A DNA stretch of 64,000 nt from Thalassobium sp. R2A62 (GCF_000161835.1 NZ_GG697169.2:231832-295831), one strand, 5' to 3'; counted from the stretch's first letter, positions 33,517 to 43,478 are shown. A program made the numbers and translations. Notes: generated by a model from the sequence alone, not told the origin.

Positions 33517-35160
33517 CTAGTCTTCGGGTGTATGATCCTGCGAAACAGTACTGCGATACCGTTCGGTCAAATCCTCTGGCACTTCATTCCCGTCGTTGAG
33601 AAACGGAAGAACGCCCTTGCGCAGGGATGCACCGCGGCTTGCGACGATTTCGGCGTCGGACTTGGTCACACGCTGTGACATGCGGCGGCCCCATTCGGCG
33701 AGATACCCATAGAGCCTGTCAATTTCGCTTTGATGGGTGTCGTCTTTGGCCAGATCATCAAATTCGTCAGGATCGGTGTCGAGATCAAACAGCATCGGGC
33801 GGAAACCGCCTTCGGCGTGCATCAATTTGTATCGCCCGTCAAAGACCATAAAGAGCCGTGCATCACGGGGCTCTAGGCCCAGCTTGGCGCATTGCGGTGT
33901 CGACGAATAATCGTATTCGCTAATCGCATAACGCCGGTCGGTGGTGTCGACCCCGGTCAAATACGGGACGAGGCTGCGCCCCTCTAGGATATGATCTGCA
34001 ACGGTGCCATCTGCGGTCTCGACAAAGGTTGGGGCCAAATCAATAGCCTCGACCAGAGCATCACAGGTCGTGCCGCGCGTGTTGTCGGCCTGCGCACGCG
34101 GGTCAAATACAATCAGCGGAACCTTAACTGATGGATCATGAAACAGATCCTTTTCGCCTAACCAATGATCCCCGAGATAATCGCCGTGATCGGACGTCAA
34201 AACGATCATGGTTTCCTTGTCCTGACCTATGGACTCGAGATGATCCAAGAGCCGTCCAAGTTGATCGTCACATTGTTTGATCAGGCCCATGTAGGCAGGG
34301 ATCACCTTGTCGCGTACGTCGTCATTTTGGAACGCAGCGGCGACTTTGTTGCCCATGTATGCGCCGTAGACGGGGTGGGGGTCCTCGCGCTCGACCGCAT
34401 GCCGCGAGGCTGCTGGGACATGCTCGGGGCCGAACATGTCATGGTAGGGGGCCGGAACGATATAGGGCCAGTGTGGTTTGATATAGCTGACGTGCGCGCA
34501 CCACGGGCCTTTGGCTTGGTCCATGAACCGAATGGTCTCGGATGTGAGCCACGGCGTTTCACTGTCCTCTTCGCGGATGTTTGCGGGCTTGTCCGCGTTC
34601 TCGAACATCCAGCCAGAGGCCGCCGTGCCGTTGTCTAGGCCCGCGTTTGCATGATCCGCCCAAGGGTTTTCAGCGGCGTATCCTTGCGAATTGAGGAATT
34701 CATTATAAGGCGATCGTTTCTCGTCATAAAATCCGTCTGGACCTTCGGCCCATAGGCCATCATCCCGCACCCAGACGTCAAAGCCGCACTCGGCCTGGCG
34801 CGCACCGATCATGCTGTCTGGGCTTAGACCGAGACGGGCCATACCTTCGGCGTCAACCTTCATATGGGTTTTGCCGATCAGCCAACAATCCATGCCAGCG
34901 CGGCGCAAGTGATCGCCCATAGTTTGCTCGCCGACACGTAATGGAAATCCGTTCCACTGTGCGCCGTGAGACGACGTATAGCGGCCTGTATAGGTGCTCA
35001 TCCGGCTGGCGCCACAAATCGGGGATTGGACGTAGCAATTGGTAAATCGAACCCCTTTGGCCGCGACACGATCGAAATTCGGGGTCTTCAAATGTGGATG
35101 CCCAGCACAGCTGAGGTAGTCGAACCGCAGTTGGTCATACATGATAAACAGAATGTTCAT
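33517..35160 (-). CDS. Sulfatase-family hydrolase
   Basis: The 547-residue protein has the alkaline-phosphatase-like sulfatase fold: metal Asp in FIMYDQLRFD, the formylglycine site read as ICGASRMSTYTGR (about residue 49), and the second metal site LTSDHGDYLGDHW. There is no signal peptide, so it would act in the cytosol on sulfate esters, or possibly on phosphate or phosphonate esters. The active-site motif has Ala where C-x-P-x-R sulfatases have Pro, a variant tolerated by some maturases. It is the last gene after MATE, permease and ATPase genes. Confidence 0.87.
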   Translation of the reverse strand: MNILFIMYDQLRFDYLSCAGHPHLKTPNFDRVAAKGVRFTNCYVQSPICGASRMSTYTGRYTSSHGAQWNGFPLRVGEQTMGDHLRRAGMDCWLIGKTHMKVDAEGMARLGLSPDSMIGARQAECGFDVWVRDDGLWAEGPDGFYDEKRSPYNEFLNSQGYAAENPWADHANAGLDNGTAASGWMFENADKPANIREEDSETPWLTSETIRFMDQAKGPWCAHVSYIKPHWPYIVPAPYHDMFGPEHVPAASRHAVEREDPHPVYGAYMGNKVAAAFQNDDVRDKVIPAYMGLIKQCDDQLGRLLDHLESIGQDKETMIVLTSDHGDYLGDHWLGEKDLFHDPSVKVPLIVFDPRAQADNTRGTTCDALVEAIDLAPTFVETADGTVADHILEGRSLVPYLTGVDTTDRRYAISEYDYSSTPQCAKLGLEPRDARLFMVFDGRYKLMHAEGGFRPMLFDLDTDPDEFDDLAKDDTHQSEIDRLYGYLAEWGRRMSQRVTKSDAEIVASRGASLRKGVLPFLNDGNEVPEDLTERYRSTVSQDHTPED

Positions 35161-35172
35161 GTGTCGCTTCCT

Positions 35173-36543
35173 TTACGTGGCGGGGCGTAGTCCGCCGATA
35201 TTGTCTCGCCCAACTCGGATCGCCACGAACATAGCAATGATCCATCCGGTAAAGACGGCAGTGCCAATAGCCAGCCAAACGCCCCAAACATCCATACCGA
35301 CGATCCCGACCAACAGCCAGATAAAGAACGCCACGCCGAACCCTTGGCGGTAGATACCGATCCAGAGTGTCCAAATCGGTTTCTTCAGCGCTTGGAGGAA
35401 GGAGTTGATAGAAAACAGCATCATGTAGAACGGGAACAAAAAGCTGTCGATGCGCAGATAGCTGCGACCAATTTCGATCACTTGTGCGTCTTGGGTGAAC
35501 AGCCCCATCGCGTATCCACCGCCGAACCAAAGGGCAGGGGCCGCAATGACGGTCATGGCAAAGCCGAGTTTCCAACAGAAAAATAGTGCTTCACGTACGC
35601 GTTCGTGATCTGCTGCACCAAAGTTCTGTGCCGCAATTGGCAACAGTGCACCCGTCATGCCCAAGACAGGCAGCAACAGGATTTGTTCGATCCGAAGTGC
35701 TACGCCGTAGGCTGCGATCGCTTCTCCGCCAAACCCTTTGAGGGCGAATTGCACGACAAAGCCCGATATAAACATAACCATCATCGCCGTGCTGGCCGGA
35801 GCCATCTGTGCTGCGATTTCTTTGAACGTGGATAGCTCGGGTCGGAATGCTGCGCGGTGTGCACCGGCCATCGTCTTGAGTTTGGAAATTTGCAGCAGGA
35901 TATAGGCCATCACGCCCGTTTGGCTGATGACGGTTGCCAACGCGATCCCGTTAAACCCGATGCCGTTCCAAACAGTCGGAATGCCAAATATCAGCAATGG
36001 GTTCAGGACGACGTTGGCGAAAAACGCGACCATCAAGGCCCGTTGCATCGACCTTGTATCGCCATGTGCCTGCAAAATCCCGTTCATCCCATAGGCCAGC
36101 ATAAAGCCTGGGAGTGAGAAAAGAAGAACGCCAAAGTAACCAGTAGCTGCGTCTCGATAGCTGCCGGGTTCGGACACTAGCGTGATCAGCCAAGGCCCCC
36201 AGATTGCGCCGCCAATCATCAAGACGACCGTCGCGATGATGCCAAAGCTGATGCCTTGGGCCGCATAGCGCTGGGCGCTGTCGTCGTCCTTGCCGCCTTT
36301 GGCATTGCTGACCAATGTCGACAGGGCTGAGCTAAGGCCAAACCCCACGGCCATCATGATAAAGAACGCTTGGAAGCCGATTGACAGGCCCGCCTGCGCA
36401 TCTGTCCCGATTTTACCTGCGAAATACGTGTCGACCACATTGTAGAGAGTTGTGAACAACATCCCGATGGCCGCGGGGATCGCAAGGTTGCGAAAATGTC
36501 CTGAGATCGCACCGGTCGTTAGATCGTCCTTTGCCTGCGCCAT
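35173..36543 (-). CDS. MATE-family efflux transporter
   Basis: The 456-residue protein has twelve predicted helices in two MATE repeats (FRNLAIPAAIGMLFTTLYNVVDTYFAG near the start). MATE proteins export organic cations, drugs or metabolites by ion antiport in the inner membrane. The ATG at 36543 follows the permease stop by 2 bp and its stop lies 12 bp before the sulfatase. Its place in a catabolic operon suggests export of an end product or toxic intermediate, which is inference. Confidence 0.88.
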   Translation of the reverse strand: MAQAKDDLTTGAISGHFRNLAIPAAIGMLFTTLYNVVDTYFAGKIGTDAQAGLSIGFQAFFIMMAVGFGLSSALSTLVSNAKGGKDDDSAQRYAAQGISFGIIATVVLMIGGAIWGPWLITLVSEPGSYRDAATGYFGVLLFSLPGFMLAYGMNGILQAHGDTRSMQRALMVAFFANVVLNPLLIFGIPTVWNGIGFNGIALATVISQTGVMAYILLQISKLKTMAGAHRAAFRPELSTFKEIAAQMAPASTAMMVMFISGFVVQFALKGFGGEAIAAYGVALRIEQILLLPVLGMTGALLPIAAQNFGAADHERVREALFFCWKLGFAMTVIAAPALWFGGGYAMGLFTQDAQVIEIGRSYLRIDSFLFPFYMMLFSINSFLQALKKPIWTLWIGIYRQGFGVAFFIWLLVGIVGMDVWGVWLAIGTAVFTGWIIAMFVAIRVGRDNIGGLRPAT

Positions 36544-36545
36544 GC

Positions 36546-37292
36546 CTATGCCTCGCTCGCGGTCATGCGGCTTTCTAGCCACCGTACACCTGCCGAAACG
36601 ATCAGGATGAGAACCAGATATTCGAGCACCAGAATGGTGTAGATTTCCAGTGGCCGGTATTCTGAGACCACCAGTTCATTTGCTTTGCGGGTCAATTCCT
36701 GCATACCAATGACGGACACCAGTGAAGACATTTTGAGCATATAAACCAGTTGGTTCCCCAAGGCTGGGAGAATACGCCGGATCGCTTGGGGCAGGATAAT
36801 ATAACGCATCGTGTCGCGATAGTTCAGCGAGATTGACTGCGCGGCCTCATACTGACCCTTGCCAATAGATTGGATGCCTGCGCGAAAAATCTCGGCCTGA
36901 AACGCGCTGTCCGACAACGCAAGCGCTAGAACACCAGCCCAGAAGACATTGAGCGTAAGGCCGGTCAGTGTCGGCAGGCCGTAGTAGACCCAAAGTATTA
37001 GAACAAGGATCGGAACTGCGCGGACGACTTCGACATAGGTGCGGTTGAAGATGCGCCAGCCGCGTTTGTCTGACAGACCGGGCAGGGCGACCAATAATCC
37101 GACCACGACCGAGATTAAGATCGCCGTCAGTGACATCAGGATCGTGTTGTACGCACCCGTCATCATAAATTGCAGGTTGCTCCAGCCTTTTGGCGTGCTG
37201 GGATCGACGACGTACCATCCCCAATTTCCCGAACATCCCGCAAGGGTGAGCACGGCAAAGATCAGTGCGAGGCGTGTTATGAGACGTTTCAT
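36546..37292 (-). CDS. Amino-acid-type ABC permease (HisM family)
   Basis: The 248-residue protein begins with a hydrophobic segment, followed by a single complete HisM/GlnP-type permease with about five helices (NTILMSLTAILISVVVGLL; EAA loop around YEAAQSISLNYRDTMRYIILPQA). Only one permease gene is present, so it would act as a homodimer. The binding protein is encoded divergently at 38181. The substrate may not be an amino acid given the neighbours. Confidence 0.87.
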   Translation of the reverse strand: MKRLITRLALIFAVLTLAGCSGNWGWYVVDPSTPKGWSNLQFMMTGAYNTILMSLTAILISVVVGLLVALPGLSDKRGWRIFNRTYVEVVRAVPILVLILWVYYGLPTLTGLTLNVFWAGVLALALSDSAFQAEIFRAGIQSIGKGQYEAAQSISLNYRDTMRYIILPQAIRRILPALGNQLVYMLKMSSLVSVIGMQELTRKANELVVSEYRPLEIYTILVLEYLVLILIVSAGVRWLESRMTASEA

Positions 37293-37303
37293 ATCGGCCC
37301 CTC

Positions 37304-38050
37304 TCAGTGGTTTAGAATTTGTTGAAGGAAGATGCCAAAGCGTTTGGACTTGGGCGCTGTAAACACGTCGTCTGGTGGGCCGACCTCGACGATTTCACCT
37401 TTGTCCATAAAGACCATGGTGTCGGCGACACGACGAGCAAACCCCATTTCGTGTGTAACGACGATCATTGTCATTCCAGAGCTTGCAAGCTCGGTCATGA
37501 CCTCAAGAACTTCGGCGATCATCTCAGGGTCCAACGCCGATGTCGGCTCGTCAAACAGTAAAATCCGTGGCTCCATACACAATGACCGCGCAATCGCGAC
37601 GCGCTGTTGCTGGCCACCTGACAGTTGTCTTGGCAGTTTGTGTGCTTGGTCAGGGATTTGGACCCGCTCTAGATATGTCATCGCACGTTCGTTGGCCTCG
37701 GCCACCGACAGGCCCAGCACACGGCGCGGCCCCAATGTCAGATTCTCTAGAACGGTCAAATGAGGGAACAAATTAAATTGTTGAAAAACCATACCGACAT
37801 TGGCCCGAATTTTATCAAGGCTCTCATCGCTGTCGGTCAGTGTAACGCCGTCCACGACAATGTCGCCCGCTTCATGCGCCTCTAAACGGTTGATGCAGCG
37901 GATCAATGTCGACTTGCCAGATCCTGATGGACCACACACCACCACACGTTCGCCTAACGATACTGTCAAATTAACATCTTTGAGAGCCTGAAAAGATCCA
38001 AAGAACTTTGACACGTTGCTAATGGTGATTAACGGCTCTGTTTTGGCCAT
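37304..38050 (-). CDS. Amino-acid-type ABC ATP-binding protein
   Basis: The 248-residue protein has Walker [10 protein letters not shown], signature [15 protein letters not shown] and Walker [15 protein letters not shown], all typical of the GlnQ/HisP class. It is first gene of the minus-strand operon and ends 11 bp before the permease. It works with the divergent binding protein. Confidence 0.9.
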   Translation of the reverse strand: MAKTEPLITISNVSKFFGSFQALKDVNLTVSLGERVVVCGPSGSGKSTLIRCINRLEAHEAGDIVVDGVTLTDSDESLDKIRANVGMVFQQFNLFPHLTVLENLTLGPRRVLGLSVAEANERAMTYLERVQIPDQAHKLPRQLSGGQQQRVAIARSLCMEPRILLFDEPTSALDPEMIAEVLEVMTELASSGMTMIVVTHEMGFARRVADTMVFMDKGEIVEVGPPDDVFTAPKSKRFGIFLQQILNH

Positions 38051-38108
38051 GGTCGATCGCTCTTTTCTCTGGAACCCCAGATGATCGCGCGGACGTGAGC
38101 GCGAAATA

Positions 38109-38139
38109 AAATACGTCCCTTTGCATTTGCAAATACGTC
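38109..38139. promoter_or_regulatory. Repeated AAATACGTC and ATTTGCAAAT palindrome between divergent operons
   Basis: The 130-bp gap between the ATPase and binding-protein genes holds two direct copies of AAATACGTC (38109-38117 and 38131-38139, 22 bp apart, two helical turns). An ATTTGCAAAT palindrome sits partly between them (38125-38134). This is a plausible shared operator, but no regulator gene lies in the cluster. Confidence 0.4.
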
Positions 38140-38180
38140 AGGCACACTAGATTGCAACGCACATGAGAAAAGGGAAACCC

Positions 38181-38960
38181 ATGAAATTCTTTAAGATTGC
38201 TGCCACCGCCGTTGTTTTGGCGACTTCTGCTGTAGCTGCTAATGCACAGTCATCTTTGAACGAAATCCTCTCCTCCGGTGTGCTCAAGGTTGGCACAACA
38301 GGTGACTGGAACCCGATGACGATGCGTGACGTCGCGACCAACACTTACGAAGGCTATGACATCGATGTGATGACTGCACTGGCTGCAGATCTCGGTGTCG
38401 AGGTAGAGTTCGTGCCAACAGACTGGAAAACTCTGGTCAGCGGTGTGACCTCGGGCCAGTACCACATCACAGGGTCCGCTTCAGTTTCGCCAAGCCGCGC
38501 CAAGGCCGCTGGTTATTCGAATAGCTATTTCTCGTTGGTCACTGTGCCGCTGATGCTGAAATCCAACATGGATAATTTCGACAGCTGGGAAAGTCTGAAC
38601 ATGGAAGGCGTATCCGTTGCCGCGACTTTGGGAACAACCCAAGAGACGCAGGTCAAACAGTTCTTCCCAAATGCCGAGCACCGCATCGTCGAGGCCCCAG
38701 CACGTGATTTCCAAGAGGTCCTGTCGGGCCGTGCTGATGCAAGCATCACGTCGAATGTCGAGGCGAACAAATTGGTCGCGCAATACGACCAATTGATGAT
38801 CGTTCCTGTTGAGGCTGGTCGCGCGCCAACACCGGTTGCGATGCTGTTGCCGCAGGCCGATCAGGTTTGGATCAACTACATCAATACGTGGATCACGCTC
38901 AAGCAAGAGCAGGGTTTCTTTGACGAACTCGGCGACAAGTGGCAGCTGACTGTTGACTAA
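38181..38960 (+). CDS. ABC substrate-binding protein, family 3
   Basis: The 259-residue protein has a signal peptide (about 1-23, AANAQ) and an SBP_bac_3 fold (LKVGTTGDWNPMTM, EGYDIDVMTALAADLG, SASVSPSRAKAAGYSN). The ATG at 38181 is preferred over 38163. It is the periplasmic receptor for the divergently encoded permease and ATPase. Ligand Arg/Asp residues of true amino-acid receptors are not obvious, and the neighbours suggest an acidic sugar derivative. A strong terminator follows. Confidence 0.85.
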   Translation: MKFFKIAATAVVLATSAVAANAQSSLNEILSSGVLKVGTTGDWNPMTMRDVATNTYEGYDIDVMTALAADLGVEVEFVPTDWKTLVSGVTSGQYHITGSASVSPSRAKAAGYSNSYFSLVTVPLMLKSNMDNFDSWESLNMEGVSVAATLGTTQETQVKQFFPNAEHRIVEAPARDFQEVLSGRADASITSNVEANKLVAQYDQLMIVPVEAGRAPTPVAMLLPQADQVWINYINTWITLKQEQGFFDELGDKWQLTVD

Positions 38961-38982
38961 GTCGGATTGTGATACATCCTAG

Positions 38983-39013
38983 GGGCCGGTCGGAAACGAC
39001 TGGCCCTTTTTTT
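38983..39013 (+). terminator. Intrinsic terminator after the binding-protein gene
   Basis: GGGCCGGTC (38983-38991) pairs with GACTGGCCC (38998-39006), allowing one G-T pair, with a 6-base loop and a following run of seven T. It should end or reduce transcription before the GST gene. Confidence 0.88.
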
Positions 39014-39042
39014 GCCTGCTACACTTGGATCATCGAAGTCAC

Positions 39043-39696
39043 ATGCTGAATATCTATACCGTCCCCGTTGCGACCTACTGCGCAAAACTGCGCGTCATGA
39101 TGCGGCACAAATCCATTGAGTGGACCGAACTGCCGCCACCCGGTGGATACGGTTCCGCCGAATACAAGGCGATTGTTCCATCGGGCAATTTACCTGCGAT
39201 GGTCCATGACGGTTTTATGTTGGCGGATAGCGAGGCTATTGCTGAATACCTCAACGAAGCCTTTCCCGAAACGCCGATGCTGCCAGAGACATTGCAATTG
39301 CGTGCCAAGGCGCGCGAGATGGGGCGGTTTCATGATACACGGCTCGAACCTGCGGTGCGCGCAATGTACCCCCAAGTGGCCTATGCGACACGCGACGCCG
39401 AGGCATTGGCCGCGGGCGGCGCTATCATTTCCAAACACCTTGATGCGCTGGATTTGCTGCTTGCCCACAATCCGCTAGATGCCGAGACTTTGTGGCTGTC
39501 CGATTGCGGGTTTGCGGTGACCTTTGCATGGATAGCAGCGTTTGAAGACGTGATGGGCTTGCCCGTGGTTTGGCCGCAATCGGTGTTGGATTACCGTGCG
39601 CGACTGGATAGATTTGAGGCTGTCGAAATCGAGCTTGCGCATTACGCGCCAGCGATGGACGACTACTTGCAAAAGGCCAAACCACCTGCGCAATAA
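39043..39696 (+). CDS. Glutathione S-transferase-like protein
   Basis: The 217-residue protein has a thioredoxin-like N-terminal domain (LNIYTVPVATYCAKLRVMM; SGNLPAMVHDG; ADSEAIAEYL) and an all-helical C-terminal domain. It would conjugate or isomerise substrates with glutathione in the cytosol; maleylacetoacetate-isomerase-like roles are possible beside a fumarylacetoacetase-family enzyme. The ATG at 39043 matches the family start, though its ribosome-binding site is weak. Confidence 0.85.
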   Translation: MLNIYTVPVATYCAKLRVMMRHKSIEWTELPPPGGYGSAEYKAIVPSGNLPAMVHDGFMLADSEAIAEYLNEAFPETPMLPETLQLRAKAREMGRFHDTRLEPAVRAMYPQVAYATRDAEALAAGGAIISKHLDALDLLLAHNPLDAETLWLSDCGFAVTFAWIAAFEDVMGLPVVWPQSVLDYRARLDRFEAVEIELAHYAPAMDDYLQKAKPPAQ

Positions 39697-39720
39697 TGCG
39701 CAACCAATGCCGAGGCTTAG

Positions 39721-40413
39721 ATGAAACGTTCTACTATTAATTCGATCATGGCAGAGGCGGATGAATTGATCCGCCATCACGGTTTTGCATTGCCGCCTTG
39801 GGCCTATTGGACAGCTGATGTGTTCCGCGCCAATGCCGAGGCTGCGGAGGCCGTGATCACCGCACGTTGCGGGTGGGACATTACCGACTATGGTGCTGGA
39901 CGCTACGACGAGATGGGCCTGTTTCTGTTCACCTTGCGCAACGGTCGCCTGACCGACCTGCAGCGCGGAGGCGGCATGTGTTATGCTGAAAAATTATTGA
40001 TTTCGAAGCAGGATCAACTGTCACCCATGCACACGCATGTCATCAAAGCGGAAGACATAATCAATCGGGGTGGGGCCACCTTGGTGATCGAGTTGTTCGG
40101 CTCAGATGACGACGGCAATTTTGCCGAGGACCGTGGCGGTGTGGTCATGTGCGATGGCATCCGCCGTGAGTTCGGCGCTGGAGAAAAGCTAAAGCTCGCA
40201 GCGGGTGAAAGCGTCACTCTTATGCCCGGGGATTGGCATGCGTTCTGGGGCGAAGGCGGCGATGTATTGATGGGCGAAGTGTCGACTGTGAACGACGACG
40301 AGACCGACAACATTTTTCGCGAACCGATTGGACGTTTTGCCCAAATCGAAGAAGACGTTGATCCGACCCATTTGCTGGTCAGTGACTACAAGACGTGGCT
40401 ATCCGCAGTCTAA
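39721..40413 (+). CDS. D-lyxose ketol-isomerase family protein
   Basis: The 230-residue cupin-type sugar isomerase matches the D-lyxose isomerase family in length. Metal ligands appear in MHTHVIKAED and in the DWHAF segment near residue 165. Family members interconvert D-lyxose and D-xylulose, and often D-mannose and D-fructose. It begins 25 bp after the GST gene. In this cluster it may act on a modified sugar. Confidence 0.83.
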   Translation: MKRSTINSIMAEADELIRHHGFALPPWAYWTADVFRANAEAAEAVITARCGWDITDYGAGRYDEMGLFLFTLRNGRLTDLQRGGGMCYAEKLLISKQDQLSPMHTHVIKAEDIINRGGATLVIELFGSDDDGNFAEDRGGVVMCDGIRREFGAGEKLKLAAGESVTLMPGDWHAFWGEGGDVLMGEVSTVNDDETDNIFREPIGRFAQIEEDVDPTHLLVSDYKTWLSAV

Positions 40414-40608
40414 TTGTGAGGTGGTTGGCGGTATTGGCGACAGGTCATTGAGCAATGGCCTTCGCGCCCTTCTACCAAACTAGGTTCCACTAAGTGAAAC
40501 TGAGTTCCAATATTTGTATTTTTTACCTGCGCCGCTCTGGTGTGTTGCGAGACTGAGGCCTAGTGTTGTGTTCAAAGGCTGATGGCCCACGAATAGGAGA
40601 CCCTCGGG

Positions 40609-42405
40609 ATGAAAAAAATCGACATCGAAGAACTGCGGTCGCGCAAATGGTTCATGAACAAAGACAACGCGGAGATGACCGCGCTGTATCTCGAACGCTA
40701 TTTGAACTACGGCCTGACGCGCGAAGAGTTGCAGTCCGGCAAGCCGATCATTGCGATTGCGCAAACTGGTAGCGATCTGAGCCCGTGTAACCGCCATCAC
40801 TTGGAGCTGACCAAACGGGTGCGCGACGGGATCATTGCGGCAGGGGGCACGCCAATCGAAGTACCGGTACATCCGATCCAAGAGACGGGCAAACGCCCAA
40901 CCGCATCGTTGGACCGAAACCTTGCCTACCTGTCATTGGTCGAAACTTTGTTTGGTTATCCGTTGGACGGAGTCGTGCTGAATATCGGATGTGACAAAAC
41001 CACGCCCGCGCTCTTGATGGCGGCGGCGACAGTTAACATTCCGGCGATTGCACTGTCCGTCGGTCCAATGCTGAATGGCTGGTGGAAGGGCGAGCGTGCA
41101 GGCTCCGGCACCGTGATTTGGAAGGCACGCGAACAGCTCGCTGCTGGCGAAATCGACGATGATGAATTCATGGAAATTGCGGCGGCCTCGGCTCCGTCGG
41201 TCGGGTACTGCAACACGATGGGCACTGCCACCACGATGAATTCTCTGGCCGAGGCGCTGGGCATGCAGTTGCCGGGCGCCGCCGCGATCCCAGCCCCATA
41301 CCGCGAACGTGGTCAGATCAGTTATGAAACGGGCAAACGCATCGTCGATATGGTGTGGGAAGATCTGCGCCCAACTGATGTTATGACGCGTGAAGCTTTT
41401 GAAAATGCTATTGTTATCAACTCCGCCATTGGCGGATCAACCAATGCGCCGATCCATTTGAATGGCATCGCGCGGCATCTGGGTGTGCCGTTGAACAACG
41501 ATGACTGGCAAACGCACGGACATCACATCCCGCTGTTGGTAAACCTGCAACCAGCAGGCAAATATCTGGGTGAAGATTACCAGCAGGCTGGCGGTGTCCC
41601 TGCCGTTGTGTCCGAGCTGCTGGCTGCGGACTTGTTGCCCCACCCGAACGCAGTGACGGTCAATGGCCAGTCGATGGGCGACAACTGTCACGCACACCGT
41701 TCGAGCAATACAGACGTCATTATGACGGTTGAAAATCCATTGATGCAGCAAGCCGGTTTCATTAACCTTTCTGGTAACTTGTTCGACAGCGCGATCATGA
41801 AAACCAGTGTCATCAGTGCAGATTTTCGCCAACGGTATTTGTCGAATGCTGACGACCTGAATGCGTTTGAGGGGCGTGCGGTTGTCTATGACGGGCCCGA
41901 AGATTTCCATCACCGCGTCGATGATCCGTCGGAAGAGCTAGATGAGAATTGCATCATGTTCATGCGTGGCGCAGGACCCAAAGGGTACCCGGGTGGCGCT
42001 GAGGTCGTGAACATGCGGCCCCCAAGCTATCTGATCAAAAAGGGCATTCATGCGTTGCCTTGTATTGGGGACGGGCGCCAGTCTGGGACGTCGGGTAGCC
42101 CATCAATCCTGAACGCCGCACCAGAGGCCGCTGACGGCGGTGGTTTGGCGCTGTTGCAGAGCGGTGATCGCGTGCGGATTGATCTGAACACCTGCACGGC
42201 TAACATGCTGGTTCCAATGGATGAGTTGGCGGATCGTGCCGCCAAGCTGGTGGCTGACGGCGGGTATGCCCATCCTGAAAGCCAGACGCCGTGGCAGCAG
42301 TATTTCCGCGAGCTTGTTGGTCGCTTTGACGAAGGCATGATCCTGCGAGATGCGGACGGATACCAAGATATTTCGCGCAAGTACTTGCCGCGCGACAGTC
42401 ACTAA
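40609..42405 (+). CDS. IlvD/Edd-family sugar-acid dehydratase
   Basis: The 598-residue protein has the cluster-binding Cys residues of the family (SPCNRHH about 64, [14 protein letters not shown] about 130, GYCNTMGTA about 203) and the [14 protein letters not shown] segment. Its length and start ([10 protein letters not shown]) fit L-arabinonate/D-xylonate dehydratases rather than the branched-chain amino-acid enzyme. It would dehydrate an aldonic acid to a 2-keto-3-deoxy acid. The 195-bp gap upstream could hold a promoter. A GGAGA precedes the ATG. Confidence 0.88.
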   Translation: MKKIDIEELRSRKWFMNKDNAEMTALYLERYLNYGLTREELQSGKPIIAIAQTGSDLSPCNRHHLELTKRVRDGIIAAGGTPIEVPVHPIQETGKRPTASLDRNLAYLSLVETLFGYPLDGVVLNIGCDKTTPALLMAAATVNIPAIALSVGPMLNGWWKGERAGSGTVIWKAREQLAAGEIDDDEFMEIAAASAPSVGYCNTMGTATTMNSLAEALGMQLPGAAAIPAPYRERGQISYETGKRIVDMVWEDLRPTDVMTREAFENAIVINSAIGGSTNAPIHLNGIARHLGVPLNNDDWQTHGHHIPLLVNLQPAGKYLGEDYQQAGGVPAVVSELLAADLLPHPNAVTVNGQSMGDNCHAHRSSNTDVIMTVENPLMQQAGFINLSGNLFDSAIMKTSVISADFRQRYLSNADDLNAFEGRAVVYDGPEDFHHRVDDPSEELDENCIMFMRGAGPKGYPGGAEVVNMRPPSYLIKKGIHALPCIGDGRQSGTSGSPSILNAAPEAADGGGLALLQSGDRVRIDLNTCTANMLVPMDELADRAAKLVADGGYAHPESQTPWQQYFRELVGRFDEGMILRDADGYQDISRKYLPRDSH

Positions 42406-42417
42406 AGGACCAAAAAA

Positions 42418-43266
42418 ATGAAGCTGGTACGGTTTGGAAAACACGGCGCAGAACAGCCTGGATGTATCGACGAGGATGGCACACTACGTGACCTGTCCGG
42501 TGTGATTTCGGATATCGACGGTGACGCTCTGTCGGATGAGAAATTGGACATGCTCCGCGGTTTGGATCTAAGCGCATTGCCCTCAGTCGCAGGTGCCCCA
42601 CGTATCGGCCCATGTGTAGGGAATATTGGGAAATTTCTGTGCATCGGTCTGAACTATTCAGATCACGCCGCAGAGGCGGGTATGGCTGAACCTGAACATC
42701 CGATCCTGTTTTTCAAAGCAAATTCAGCAGTTTGCGGGCCAAACGATACCGTCCTGATCCCACGTGGGTCAACCAAAACGGATTGGGAAGTCGAACTAGG
42801 CGTCGTGATCGGACTTGCCGCAAAATACGTCGACGAAGTTGACGCTCTGGATCATGTGGCCGGATATTGCATCGTCAATGATGTGTCTGAACGGCATTTC
42901 CAGACCCAGTTGTCTGGCCAATGGACCAAAGGCAAATCTTGCGACACGTTCGGGCCGACAGGTCCGTGGCTCGTGACACGTGACGAGGTGGCTGATCCAC
43001 AAAAATTGGATTTGTCGTTGGATATAAACGGCGTCCGTATGCAAACTGGAAACACCTCTAAGATGATCTTTTCCGTCGCTCAGATCATCTCGCATTTGTC
43101 CCAATTGATGACGCTGCATCCGGGCGATGTGATCAGCACTGGAACGCCCCCCGGAGTGGGGATGGGGATCAAACCAGAGCCTGTCTATTTGTCCGCCGGA
43201 GACGAGATGATCTTGCGAATCCAAGGGTTGGGCGAGCAACGTCAGAATGTCGGCCAAGACAGCTAG
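42418..43266 (+). CDS. Fumarylacetoacetate-hydrolase-family enzyme
   Basis: The 282-residue protein has the FAH fold with metal ligands in DWEVELGVVIG and DVSERHFQ, and the STGTPPGVGMG loop. It begins 12 bp after the dehydratase. Family members in sugar-acid pathways hydrolyse 2,4-diketo-3-deoxy acids (as in L-fuconate use) or dehydrate 2-keto-3-deoxy acids. Which applies here is not decided by sequence. Confidence 0.88.
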   Translation: MKLVRFGKHGAEQPGCIDEDGTLRDLSGVISDIDGDALSDEKLDMLRGLDLSALPSVAGAPRIGPCVGNIGKFLCIGLNYSDHAAEAGMAEPEHPILFFKANSAVCGPNDTVLIPRGSTKTDWEVELGVVIGLAAKYVDEVDALDHVAGYCIVNDVSERHFQTQLSGQWTKGKSCDTFGPTGPWLVTRDEVADPQKLDLSLDINGVRMQTGNTSKMIFSVAQIISHLSQLMTLHPGDVISTGTPPGVGMGIKPEPVYLSAGDEMILRIQGLGEQRQNVGQDS

Positions 43267-43271
43267 TTTTA

Positions 43272-43320
43272 GTAATTTGCGTATTTTGGGGTTAAAATTA
43301 CGTAATTTGCATATTTGGGC
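43272..43320. repeat. Two tandem 19-bp direct repeats upstream of proX
   Basis: GTAATTTGCGTATTTTGGG (43272-43290) and GTAATTTGCATATTTGGGC (43302-43320) are near-copies exactly 30 bp apart (about three helical turns), in the 212-bp gap before the betaine transporter. The spacing suits binding of two regulator molecules on one face of the DNA. The rest of the gap shows no gene. Confidence 0.5.
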
Positions 43321-43478
43321 GGCTGAAATTCTGTTCACGTTTTTCATTTTTCGGGCAAGTGACGAATACCGACTGAGAAATGTCGCTTTTCAGCTTTTCA
43401 CGCTAGAAGCTCGTGCGAAGCTACCCCATAGTCGGCGGGCTAATCGCCACGCCGGCGAAACTCAGGGAGACTAAAAAG

